Assembly: GCF_030581075.1 (NCBI RefSeq)
Contig: NZ_JAUQSW010000017.1
Coordinates: 1-42,400, forward strand
DNA: 42,400 nt
Origin: Hymenobacter cheonanensis
GTDB taxonomy: Bacteria; Bacteroidota; Bacteroidia; Cytophagales; Hymenobacteraceae
Reading direction: 5' to 3'
The notes below the pieces were generated by a model. The model worked only from the letters and a program-made list of their open reading frames with translations. It did not search any database and was not told the DNA's origin. Each line of letters opens with the position of its first letter. Within the stretch, counting starts at the first letter, position 1. Positions 16,051 through 22,949 of this stretch are shown here, one piece after another. A program made the position numbers and the translations under genes.

Positions 16051-16584
16051 CTAGCCAGCCAGCGCCTGCTCGTACTGGCGCCTGTTTTCTTCGTCGAAGA
16101 CTACGAAAACTACTGCCTGCGGCCACTCGTGGGTGGCCAGCCATTGGCGCACTTCGCGCACGGCAATGGCGGCGGCCTCGGCCTTGGGGTAGCCGTAAAT
16201 GCCGGTGCTGATGCCCGGGAACGCCACGGAGGCGAGCTTATTTTCGAGGGCCAGGCGCAGGCTGTTGCGGTAGCAGGAGGCCAGCAGCTCGCCCTCGCCC
16301 TTATGGCCGCCGTTCCAGACCGGGCCCACGGTGTGGATGACGTACCGGGCCGGCAGCCGCCCGCCGGTGGTAATGACGGCCTCGCCGGTTTTGCAGCCGC
16401 CCTGCCGAGCCCGAATCTGGCGGCATTCCTCCAAAATCTGGGGGCCGCCCGCACGGTGAATGGCCCCATCGACGCCCCCGCCGCCGAGCAGCGATGAGTT
16501 GGCCGCGTTGACAATGGCCGTGGTAGCGAGCTTGGTAATATCGCCCTGCTCGACGCGCAGGCGGGTGGGAGAGGAAGCGGACAT
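16051..16584 (-). CDS. Macro-domain protein (probable O-acetyl-ADP-ribose deacetylase)
   Basis: The product is a 177-aa stand-alone macro domain. Residues 10-50 hold VEQGDITKLATTAIVNAANS followed by GGGGVDGAIHRAGG, in which the N-A-A-N and G-V-D motifs bind and activate ADP-ribose. The second signature, FPGISTGIYGYP, forms the diphosphate loop. This is the MacroD/YmdB type, which hydrolyses O-acetyl-ADP-ribose and removes mono-ADP-ribose from proteins. The frame is open 31 codons further upstream, but the ATG at 16584 gives the family N-terminus. It converges with the disrupted gene and diverges from the 2TM gene. No ADP-ribosyltransferase or sirtuin gene is visible nearby. Confidence 0.92.
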   Translation of the reverse strand: MSASSPTRLRVEQGDITKLATTAIVNAANSSLLGGGGVDGAIHRAGGPQILEECRQIRARQGGCKTGEAVITTGGRLPARYVIHTVGPVWNGGHKGEGELLASCYRNSLRLALENKLASVAFPGISTGIYGYPKAEAAAIAVREVRQWLATHEWPQAVVFVVFDEENRRQYEQALAG

Positions 16585-16700
16585 GAAAAACGCGACTGAT
16601 TTGGGAGGAGTACGCAACGGCCGGGGCCGTGTTTTTGCCGCTTGAGGCGCTAAAAATACCGCTTGGGTGAGGGCCATTTGTGCCAGGGCAGGTCAAAATC

Positions 16701-16708
16701 TACATTTG
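16701..16708 (+). promoter_or_regulatory. -7 promoter box of the 2TM-domain gene
   Basis: TACATTTG fits TAnnTTTG exactly and lies 35 bases before the ATG at 16744. Confidence 0.6.
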
Positions 16709-16743
16709 GCCATCACTTCCAATCACCGCTAGCCCCACTTGCC

Positions 16744-17070
16744 ATGCAGCCCCTTCGCCCCACCCTCACCCCCGATGCCACCCGCGACCAGCGCCTGTGG
16801 CAGATAGCCAAGGCCCGCACCAAGTTTCAGGGCCACCTGCTTACGTACCTGATTGTCAATGCCGGGCTGTGGCTGCTGTGGGCCTTCACCACCCGTCCCT
16901 TCGAAACGCATCACCACCACGATTATTTGCCCTGGCCCATCTGGTCTACCGTGTTTTGGGGCGTGGGCGTGGCGGCGCAGGGGCTAGCCGCCTACGGTAG
17001 CCTCAACCGGGGCGAGCGCACCCAGCGCGAGTACGAGCGCCTGCGCGCCAAGGCAGATTATGAATTATAA
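16744..17070 (+). CDS. 2TM-domain membrane protein
   Basis: The product is a 108-aa protein with a short basic N-terminus (RLWQIAKARTKFQGHLLTYLIVN), two transmembrane helices (about 38-55 and 70-86) joined by a His-rich loop (ETHHHHDYLPWP), and a charged C-terminal helix (NRGERTQREYERLRAKADYEL). This is the 2TM domain pattern that also appears fused to Bacteroidota LytTR/histidine kinase proteins; here it is alone. Its role is not known. The last codons and the TAA stop lie inside the left arm of the AT-rich inverted repeat at 17057-17195, so insertion of that element probably created the present C-terminus. Confidence 0.8.
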   Translation: MQPLRPTLTPDATRDQRLWQIAKARTKFQGHLLTYLIVNAGLWLLWAFTTRPFETHHHHDYLPWPIWSTVFWGVGVAAQGLAAYGSLNRGERTQREYERLRAKADYEL

Positions 17071-17195
17071 ATTATGAATTATGAGTTGACACTTGGGTCG
17101 TGGAGCGGCCTGGCCACGCCGCCCCGGCGCTAGGTTGCGTGTATCTTGGCGGCCTGTGGGGCCAATTCATAACTCATAATTTATAATTCATAATT
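17057..17195. repeat. AT-rich terminal-inverted-repeat element (MITE-like)
   Basis: Two arms of about 31 bases (17057-17087 and 17164-17195) are near-perfect inverted copies of an ATTATGAATTATAAATTATGA-type sequence. They enclose a GC-rich core of about 76 bases that contains a GTATCTTGG promoter-like string. The arms are almost pure A/T in a chromosome well above 60% GC. The left arm supplies the stop codon of the 2TM gene and the right arm ends at the ATG of the protease gene (17198). No open reading frame lies within it. It could be a non-autonomous mobile element or a large cruciform or hairpin. Confidence 0.7.
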
Positions 17196-17197
17196 TT

Positions 17198-17704
17198 ATG
17201 AAGAAGCGTCCGCCCAAACGCCTGCTCGGCCGCCGCGAGCTGATTGACCTGCCCGCCCTAGGCCTGCGCGGCGTGGTGGCCAAAGTCGATACCGGGGCGT
17301 ACACCAGCGCCATTCACTGCGATGAGGTGCGCCTGGCGCCCGACCCCGCCACCGGCCGGCCCGTGCTGCACGTGCGCCTGCTCGACCCCGAGCACCCCGC
17401 CACCGACGGCCAGCCGCTGGCCTTTCCGAATTTTGCGGAGCGTAATATCCGCTCCTCCAACGGCGAGGTGCAGGCCCGCTACGTCATTCGCACGGTGGTG
17501 CGGCTCTACGGCGAAGACTTCCCCACCGAGTTTTCGCTCGCCGACCGCTCCGACCTCAAGCACCCCGTGCTGCTAGGGCGCTCGCTGCTGCGGCAGGGCC
17601 GCTTTGTGGTCGATGTGGCCCGGCGCGATGTGTCGTATCAGGCTGAGCGCCTAGCTGCTGCGAAAATCTCGCCGCTGAATGGCGCGCACGGTGGCCCGGT
17701 TTAG
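17198..17704 (+). CDS. Retropepsin-like protease of the RimB / 'ATP-dependent zinc protease' family
   Basis: The product is 168 aa. The aspartic-protease-like motif VDTGAYTSAIH (D31 in D-T-G-A) lies near the N-terminus, followed by FPNFAERNIRSSNGEVQARYVIRT and the flap-like segment RSDLKHPVLLGRSLL, as in PF05618-type proteins. In Pseudomonas the homologous RimB acts with RimK in poly-glutamylation control of ribosomal protein S6. Here the gene is followed by rimK and an aspartoacylase-type gene, the same functional neighbourhood. The ATG directly follows the right arm of the AT-rich repeat; no Shine-Dalgarno sequence is visible. A longer start is excluded by stops in the repeat. Confidence 0.85.
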   Translation: MKKRPPKRLLGRRELIDLPALGLRGVVAKVDTGAYTSAIHCDEVRLAPDPATGRPVLHVRLLDPEHPATDGQPLAFPNFAERNIRSSNGEVQARYVIRTVVRLYGEDFPTEFSLADRSDLKHPVLLGRSLLRQGRFVVDVARRDVSYQAERLAAAKISPLNGAHGGPV

Positions 17705-17833
17705 GCGTAGTTTGGTACCGAAATTCAAGCTGAAAAAAGTTGGAAATGCTGGTTAGCGCCCGCTACGGCCCAGCTTGGGTTTGGTGTATTTGCTAGTATT
17801 ATTCTGCCCTAAGCCCTGCCTCTTCCACTTGTT

Positions 17834-18778
17834 ATGAAACTGGCCATTCTCTCGCGCGAGCCGCAGTCGTACTCCACCCAGCGGCTGCTGGCGGCCGCGA
17901 CCGAGCGCGGCCACGAGGCCCGCGTGCTCGACCACCTGCGCTGCAACCTGGTGCTGGAAAAAGGCCAGCCCAGCATCCTCTACCGGGGCCAGCCCCTGGA
18001 GCGGCCCGACGCCATTATTCCGCGCATCGGGGCTTCCGTCACGTTCTACGGCACGGCCGTGGTGCGGCAGTTTGAGATGATGAAGGTACGCACGGCCGTT
18101 GACAGCCAGGCCATTGTGCGCTCGCGCGATAAGCTGCGCTCGATGCAGATACTGAGCCGCGCCGGCGTGGGCATGCCCAAAACGGCCTTCACCAACGACA
18201 CCGACGAGCTGCCCGCCCTCATCGAGCACGTGGGCGGCGCTCCCGTCATCATCAAGCTGCTTGAGGGCACGCAGGGGCTGGGGGTGGTGCTGGCCGAAAG
18301 CGCCAAGGCCGCGCAGTCGGTTATCGAGGCGTTTCACAACCTCAAGGCCCGCATTCTGGTGCAGGAGTTTATTGCCGAAGCCAAGGGCGCCGATGTGCGC
18401 GCCTTCGTGGTGAACGGCGAGGTAGTGGGCGCCATGCGCCGCCAGGGCAAGGAGGGCGAGTTTCGCTCAAACCTGCACCGCGGCGGCACGGGCACGCTCG
18501 TCAAGCTCAGCCGGGCCGAGAAGGCCGCCGCCCTGCTCGCCACCAAGGCGCTGGGGCTAGGGGTGGCCGGCGTGGACATGCTGCAAAGCAAGCGCGGCCC
18601 GCTGGTGCTGGAAGTCAACTCGTCGCCCGGCCTCGAAGGCATCGAGAAAGCCACCGGCCTCGATATTGCCGGCCGCATCATCGACTACACCGCCGAGCTG
18701 GCCCTGCGCAAGCGCGGCGGCAAAACCAAGCCCAAGCGCCAGAAAGCCGCCCCCGACTCGGCGGCCGATGCCGCGTAA
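17834..18778 (+). CDS. rimK: RimK-type ATP-grasp ligase (S6--L-glutamate ligase)
   Basis: The product is a 314-aa ATP-grasp enzyme adding glutamate residues to the C-terminus of ribosomal protein S6 or a similar acceptor. The N-terminal domain starts MKLAILSREPQSYSTQRL and contains RPDAIIPRIGASVTFYG; the ATP-grasp part contains RSRDKLRSMQ, PVIIKLLEGTQGLGVVL, VQEFIAEAKGADVRAFVV and the metal-binding end LVLEVNSSPGLEGIE. The length equals E. coli RimK (about 300 aa) plus a basic, probably disordered tail (KRGGKTKPKRQK). It is 129 bases downstream of the protease gene in the same direction. Confidence 0.93.
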   Translation: MKLAILSREPQSYSTQRLLAAATERGHEARVLDHLRCNLVLEKGQPSILYRGQPLERPDAIIPRIGASVTFYGTAVVRQFEMMKVRTAVDSQAIVRSRDKLRSMQILSRAGVGMPKTAFTNDTDELPALIEHVGGAPVIIKLLEGTQGLGVVLAESAKAAQSVIEAFHNLKARILVQEFIAEAKGADVRAFVVNGEVVGAMRRQGKEGEFRSNLHRGGTGTLVKLSRAEKAAALLATKALGLGVAGVDMLQSKRGPLVLEVNSSPGLEGIEKATGLDIAGRIIDYTAELALRKRGGKTKPKRQKAAPDSAADAA

Positions 18779-18889
18779 AGCCCAACTGTAGCCCGCGCTG
18801 GCACACTTGGCCGGATTCTTGAACGGCGGCTGGCTTTCTGATACTTATTGGTAGGCTGGCCGCGCGCAGGGGCTGGCCTGCCGCTAGCG

Positions 18890-19846
18890 ATGGCAACTGA
18901 TAACTCTTTGGCCTTGAATGGTCTCCGTATTCAGCCCGGCGAGCGCGTGCTCACGCGCCTGGTTATTTCGCGCCTGCCCTCGGGGGCCATTATCGATGTG
19001 CCGGTGCACGTAATCCGCTCGCTGGAGCCTGGCCCGGTGCTGCTGCTGATGGCCGGTATGCACGGCGACGAGGTTAATGGCATCGAAACCATCCGGCGCA
19101 TGGTGCGGCGCGATTTGCTGCAGCCCACGCGCGGCACCGTCATCGCCATCCCGATTCTCAACATCTACGGCTTTCTCAATTTCAGCCGCGAGGTGCCCGA
19201 TGGCAAAGATGTCAACCGCTCGTTTCCGGGCCACCCGCGTGGGTCGGTGGCTAGCCGGGTGGCCCACCGCTTCATGCGCGAAATCATGCCCCTGGTAGAT
19301 TACGGCATCGATTTCCACACCGGCGGGGCGGCCCGCGCCAACCACCCGCAGCTGCGCTGCGTGCTGGGCGAAGACCCCGCCACCGATGCGCTGGCCGCCG
19401 CCTTCAGCGCCCCGTTTACGCTGCACGCGCGGCTGCGCACCGGCTCGCTGCGCGCCACGGCCCACGCCCTGGGCAAGCCCATTATCGTGTACGAAACCGG
19501 CGAGAGCCTGCGCTTCGACGAGGCGGGCATTGAGGAAGCCATCGCGGGCACGCTGCGGGTGTTGCACCACCTGGGTATGGGGGCCGAGGGCCCGGCGCCC
19601 GCCCGCCCCAACGTGGTGTGCCACCGCCACCGCTGGCTGCGGGCGCGCTACGCGGGCCTGTTTCGGGCGCACGTGGCGCTCGGCGATTTTGTGGAGGAAG
19701 GCCAGATTTTCGGCTCCATCGCCGACCCCTACGGCGAGCAGTCGGTGCGCCTGGAGGCCACGGCCAGCGGCTACGTTATCGGCCTCAACTACATGCCCGT
19801 GGTAAACCAGGGCGATGCGCTGCTGCACCTGGCCATGCCGGCCTAG
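18890..19846 (+). CDS. Succinylglutamate desuccinylase / aspartoacylase family metallohydrolase
   Basis: The product is a 318-aa M14-like zinc amidohydrolase. The metal motif H58-x-x-E61 lies in MAGMHGDEVNG, the substrate-binding segment is DVNRSFPG, and the third ligand region is IDFHTGG. A C-terminal barrel-like segment (ATASGYVIGLNYMPVVNQGDALLHL) is typical of this family. In several bacteria such a gene follows the RimB-like protease and rimK, suggesting that it removes amino-acyl or glutamyl groups in the same pathway; this is inferred from gene order. The frame opens 14 codons upstream, but the ATG at 18890 gives the family-like N-terminus. Confidence 0.88.
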   Translation: MATDNSLALNGLRIQPGERVLTRLVISRLPSGAIIDVPVHVIRSLEPGPVLLLMAGMHGDEVNGIETIRRMVRRDLLQPTRGTVIAIPILNIYGFLNFSREVPDGKDVNRSFPGHPRGSVASRVAHRFMREIMPLVDYGIDFHTGGAARANHPQLRCVLGEDPATDALAAAFSAPFTLHARLRTGSLRATAHALGKPIIVYETGESLRFDEAGIEEAIAGTLRVLHHLGMGAEGPAPARPNVVCHRHRWLRARYAGLFRAHVALGDFVEEGQIFGSIADPYGEQSVRLEATASGYVIGLNYMPVVNQGDALLHLAMPA

Positions 19847-19937
19847 CGCATAACGGAGGCGATGAAGGTAAGGGAGTTCTGACGCCTGACCGAGATTACG
19901 CCCGGCGCGCTCAGTATGCCTATTGCCTAAAGTGCCC

Positions 19938-19945
19938 TACTTTTG
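19938..19945 (+). promoter_or_regulatory. -7 promoter box five bases before the OmpH-like start codon
   Basis: TACTTTTG followed by C is an exact -7 consensus. The ATG at 19951 comes 5 bases later, where transcription itself should begin, so a leaderless mRNA is predicted. Confidence 0.6.
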
Positions 19946-19950
19946 CGAAC

Positions 19951-20646
19951 ATGAAAAACCCTGCCCAACTAGCTTTTAATGCCGTGCTGCTGATTGCGGT
20001 GGCCGTGCTGTACTTTCTGCATTTCAACCAGCGCCCCGCGGCGGTGGCCGCCGCCGCGCCCGTAGCCGCTACCGAAGAGGCCGCCCCGGCCGCCGATACT
20101 ACTGCCGCCGCTAGCCCCGCCGAGGCTGCCCCCGCTGCCGAACAAACTCCCGCCGTGGCGGCCGCGCCCGCCGGCCCGGCCCCGGCCGCCGGCGCCATCG
20201 TCTATGTCGAGTCGGCCAAGCTGCTCGATGGCTACCAGGGCATGAAGGACGCCCGCCGCTCGTTTGAGGGCAAGGCCAAGGGCTGGGAGCGCCAGAACCA
20301 GGCCCTCGTGAGCAGCTTCCGCACCGCCGTGGAGCAGTACCAGAAAACCGCCGCCGGCCTCACCCCCGAGCAGCGCGCCGCCGCCGAGCAGCAGCTGCAG
20401 CAAAAGCAGCAGCAGGGCGCCGCCGAGCAGCAAAAAATTCAGCAGCAGGCCCAGGAAGCCGAAGGCAAGCTGACCCAGACCGTGCTCACCAGCGTGAACA
20501 AGAAAGTGGAAGCCTACGGCAAAGCCCACGGCTACAAGATGATACTTATTGCGGCCCCGAGCGGCACCATCGCCTACGGCGAAAAAGCCCTCGACGTGAC
20601 CACGCCCGTGCTAGCCTACCTCAACAGCGAATACCGCAAGAAGTAA
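19951..20646 (+). CDS. Membrane-anchored OmpH/Skp-like protein with an Ala/Pro-rich linker
   Basis: The product is 231 aa. Residues 7-24 form a hydrophobic anchor (LAFNAVLLIAVAVLYFLHF) without an obvious cleavage site. Residues 28-86 are a low-complexity Ala/Pro/Glu linker. The C-terminal part begins AIVYVESAKLLDGYQGMKDARRSFEGKA and continues as a long Gln-rich coiled coil (residues about 115-190), ending in a beta-strand pattern like Skp/OmpH. Skp-type chaperones hold outer-membrane proteins in the periplasm. The anchor and linker are unusual; ordinary Skp has a cleavable signal. A -7 box 5 bases before the ATG implies leaderless expression, and a very strong hairpin terminator follows. Confidence 0.82.
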   Translation: MKNPAQLAFNAVLLIAVAVLYFLHFNQRPAAVAAAAPVAATEEAAPAADTTAAASPAEAAPAAEQTPAVAAAPAGPAPAAGAIVYVESAKLLDGYQGMKDARRSFEGKAKGWERQNQALVSSFRTAVEQYQKTAAGLTPEQRAAAEQQLQQKQQQGAAEQQKIQQQAQEAEGKLTQTVLTSVNKKVEAYGKAHGYKMILIAAPSGTIAYGEKALDVTTPVLAYLNSEYRKK

Positions 20647-20662
20647 GCTACTATTTTCCGGT

Positions 20663-20705
20663 AAACGACAAGCGGCCCGCTGTAGCAGCGGGCCGCTTGT
20701 CGTTT
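20663..20705 (+). terminator. Intrinsic terminator of the OmpH-like gene
   Basis: A perfect 20-bp stem (20663-20682 with 20686-20705) closes a 3-base loop and ends in TTT. It starts 16 bases after the stop codon. It also has the symmetry to act on the other strand. Confidence 0.85.
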
Positions 20706-20734
20706 GGGCTACGCAAAATTGTCTGCTCATATTT

Positions 20735-20813
20735 TGTCATTGCGAGCGTAGCGAAGCAATCGCACCCGAGCGGCTTGTCCTGATGCGATTGCTTCGCTGC
20801 GCTCGCAATGACA
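20735..20813. repeat. REP-like palindrome, family 1 (TCATTGCGAGCG type)
   Basis: Two 30-base arms (20735-20764 and 20784-20813) are inverted copies with a single mismatch, separated by 19 bases. The arm contains CATTGCGAGCG and GCGAAGCAATC, a short-repeat type I recall as widespread between genes in Bacteroidota genomes. It lies between a terminator and the next convergent gene and contains no ORF. Confidence 0.8.
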
Positions 20814-20848
20814 AGCGATTTACTAGCTAGTTAACTTAACTGCCTGTT

Positions 20849-20869
20849 TGTCATTGTAAGTGCAGTGAA
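20849..20869. repeat. Decayed copy of a family-1 REP arm
   Basis: This 21-base stretch matches the first 21 bases of the family-1 arm except for four changes, all C-to-T or G-to-A transitions. It looks like an old arm losing its CpG-rich bases. It lies 10 bases from the end of the downstream minus-strand gene. Confidence 0.45.
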
Positions 20870-20878
20870 TAGCTCGAC

Positions 20879-21880
20879 CTAGCAAGTCAGCACCACTTTG
20901 CCGAGCTGCTGGCCGGCTTCGAGGTAGCGCAGGGCGGCTTCGCCCTCGGCCAGCGGGAAGGTTTTATCGACCACCGGCACGAGCTGGTGCTTGTTTACGA
21001 AGGCTAGCATATTATCAAAATCCTGCTCCGAGCCCATGCTGGAGCCCAGGATGCTGAGCTGCTTCCAGAACACCTTGGCGGCCGGCAGCTGCGGAATATT
21101 GCCCAGCGTGGCGCCGTAGAACACAATGCGCCCCCCCGGCGCCGCCACATCGAGCAGCGTGCCGAAGGCCTCGCCCGCCGCGCTGTCGATAATCACGTCG
21201 AAGCCGCCCGTGTTCTGGAGCAGCGTGCGGCCCCAGTTGGCCTGCTTGTAGCTGATGCCGCCGCGCAGGCCTAGCGGCAGGGCCAGGGCGCGGGTCACCT
21301 TTTCTTCCTCGCCCGAGGTTACCCAGACTTCGGCGCCGGCCGCGGCGCAAAACTGGGCCGCCACCTGCGCCACGCCGCCGCCCACGCCGGTTACCAGCAC
21401 GCGCTCGCCGGGCTGCACCTGCGCCCGCACAAAGGCGGCGCGGTAGGCCGTGAGGCCGGCCAGCGGCAGCGCGGCGGCCTGCTCCCAGCTCAGGTGGGCC
21501 GGGCGGGGGCGCACGTAGCGGGCCGCAGCGGTGGTGTATTCGGCAAAGGTGCCGGGGTCGGGCATGCCCAGCACCCGGAAATTGCGGCCCTGCGCGGCTG
21601 GCTTATCGCCCCACTCCACGCCGGGGTAAAGGATGACGGGCGCGCCCACTTCCCAGCCCGCCACGCCCGCGCCCAGCGCCGCTAGTTCGCCCGCGCCATC
21701 GGCCCCGAGCGTGCAGGGCAGCTTGATGCCGGCGTACTGGCCCTTCTGAATCCAGACGTCGCGGTGGTTGAGGGCAGCGGCGCGCAGCTTAATCAGGACC
21801 TCGCCGGCGGCGGGCTGGGGCGTGGCAAGGTCACGGGCCACGGCGGGCTGGTGCGGGGCATCTTGCTGGAGAGCGAGCAT
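20879..21880 (-). CDS. Zinc-independent MDR-family oxidoreductase (quinone oxidoreductase-like)
   Basis: The product is a 333-aa medium-chain dehydrogenase/reductase. The N-terminal GroES-like domain contains EVLIKLRAAALNHRDVWIQKG and LGADGAGELAALG. The Rossmann domain contains the NADPH motif VTGVGGGVAQVAAQF and a GGRIVFYGATLGN segment. The Cys/His set that binds catalytic zinc in alcohol dehydrogenases is not apparent, which favours the quinone or enoyl reductase branch. The substrate cannot be told from sequence. The frame extends 20 codons beyond the ATG at 21880, but the family begins MLALQQD. The rhomboid gene lies 87 bases upstream on the same strand. Confidence 0.88.
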   Translation of the reverse strand: MLALQQDAPHQPAVARDLATPQPAAGEVLIKLRAAALNHRDVWIQKGQYAGIKLPCTLGADGAGELAALGAGVAGWEVGAPVILYPGVEWGDKPAAQGRNFRVLGMPDPGTFAEYTTAAARYVRPRPAHLSWEQAAALPLAGLTAYRAAFVRAQVQPGERVLVTGVGGGVAQVAAQFCAAAGAEVWVTSGEEEKVTRALALPLGLRGGISYKQANWGRTLLQNTGGFDVIIDSAAGEAFGTLLDVAAPGGRIVFYGATLGNIPQLPAAKVFWKQLSILGSSMGSEQDFDNMLAFVNKHQLVPVVDKTFPLAEGEAALRYLEAGQQLGKVVLTC

Positions 21881-21967
21881 AAAATAGAGAAGGTGAGTGC
21901 TAAACGAAGCAGCCTGGCCTAGCCGCCTGCTTTTAAACAAGAAAAACGCGAAAGCGATAAGTAGGCG

Positions 21968-22810
21968 CTACGTGCGGCGCATAGAAAGCTGGAGCGGCAC
22001 CGCCACCAGCAGCCCCATCAGCAACCCGCCGAGGTGGGCGATGTTGTCGATATTGCCCGTCAATCCCGAAATCAAATTGCTGAGCACGAGGTACAAAACC
22101 AGGCCTAGCATGCCGCGCCGGTCCCACTTGTCGAGCAATATTCTTTTGCTGAGCAGCAGCACCAGCAGCAGGCCATAGAGCCCAAAAATGGCCCCGCTGG
22201 CCCCCGTCGAGTTGATGCCGCCGCTGTGGTACCAGAGCGTAGCTACCGAGGCGGCCACACCGCTAGCCAGGTAGGCGGCCAGCAGGCGGGCGCCGCCGGT
22301 GCGCGCCTCCAGCAGCACGCCCAGCAGCCACAGGCTGGCCATGTTGAGCAGCAAGTGCGTGATGCCGCCGTGCACAAACAAACTCGTAACCAGCCGCCAG
22401 GGCTGGCCCGGCCAGGTCAGGCCCGTCACGTTGGAGCCCCAGGTGGCCAGCGCGTGGCCGCTGGGCGCCGTGGCCGATACGCCGCTCAGCGTCATGGCCA
22501 GCCACACCAGCAGGTTGAGGTCGATGAGCAGCGGCACCGCCCAGCACTGGCGCGTAGGCCAAAACAGGCCGCGCAGCACCGGCCGCAGCACCTGGCCCCA
22601 GGTTTCGTCGGGCTCGGCGGGCGCCTCGGGGGCGGGCGGGGCTAGCGGGGCGGGCGCCTCGGGCACCAGGCCGCGGCGCTGCAGCTCGGCCACGGCGGCG
22701 GCCCCCACGGCGGGCGGGTAGCGGCTGGCATGGTGGGCCAGGTAAAGCAGCTCGGCGTCGGGGCGCTGGGCAAAGTGCGCGGCGGCCGCCTCGGGGGTGG
22801 AGACATCCAT
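21968..22810 (-). CDS. Rhomboid-family intramembrane serine protease with an N-terminal DAEL/RRGL module
   Basis: The product is 280 aa. Residues 17-48 form a small module (DAEL through ELQRRGL) that recurs in the neighbouring protein at 22950. A Pro-rich linker (about 50-68) leads to six or so membrane helices. The rhomboid signatures are complete: HLLLN (H152, N156), the catalytic serine in STGASGAIFG (S205) and its partner histidine H259 in NIDNIAHLGGLLMG. The enzyme cuts transmembrane substrates inside the bilayer. Bacterial substrates are rarely known; the neighbouring single-pass protein with the same module is an obvious candidate. The ATG at 22810 is the only reasonable start. Confidence 0.93.
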   Translation of the reverse strand: MDVSTPEAAAAHFAQRPDAELLYLAHHASRYPPAVGAAAVAELQRRGLVPEAPAPLAPPAPEAPAEPDETWGQVLRPVLRGLFWPTRQCWAVPLLIDLNLLVWLAMTLSGVSATAPSGHALATWGSNVTGLTWPGQPWRLVTSLFVHGGITHLLLNMASLWLLGVLLEARTGGARLLAAYLASGVAASVATLWYHSGGINSTGASGAIFGLYGLLLVLLLSKRILLDKWDRRGMLGLVLYLVLSNLISGLTGNIDNIAHLGGLLMGLLVAVPLQLSMRRT

Positions 22811-22949
22811 GGTGCTTGCTTAACTACCGGCCGGGGGGCTTGGGTTTCGACGCCGGGCCAGGGGTGGCCAGCTAGTAACGCAAATTTTTAGTTCGCGCGT
22901 GTTGGAGTTGGGTGCTCGCCGCCTAAAAAGCTGTTCTACCTTAACCGGG

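Noticed and set aside
17057..17195. Insertion sequence with a transposase
   Set aside because: The element of about 140 bases contains no ORF long enough for a transposase; treated as a MITE-like repeat instead.
18884..19828. 314-aa ORF opposite the aspartoacylase gene
   Set aside because: Antisense to a gene with complete zinc-binding motifs; its translation is Arg/Gln/Gly-rich and has no recognisable motif.
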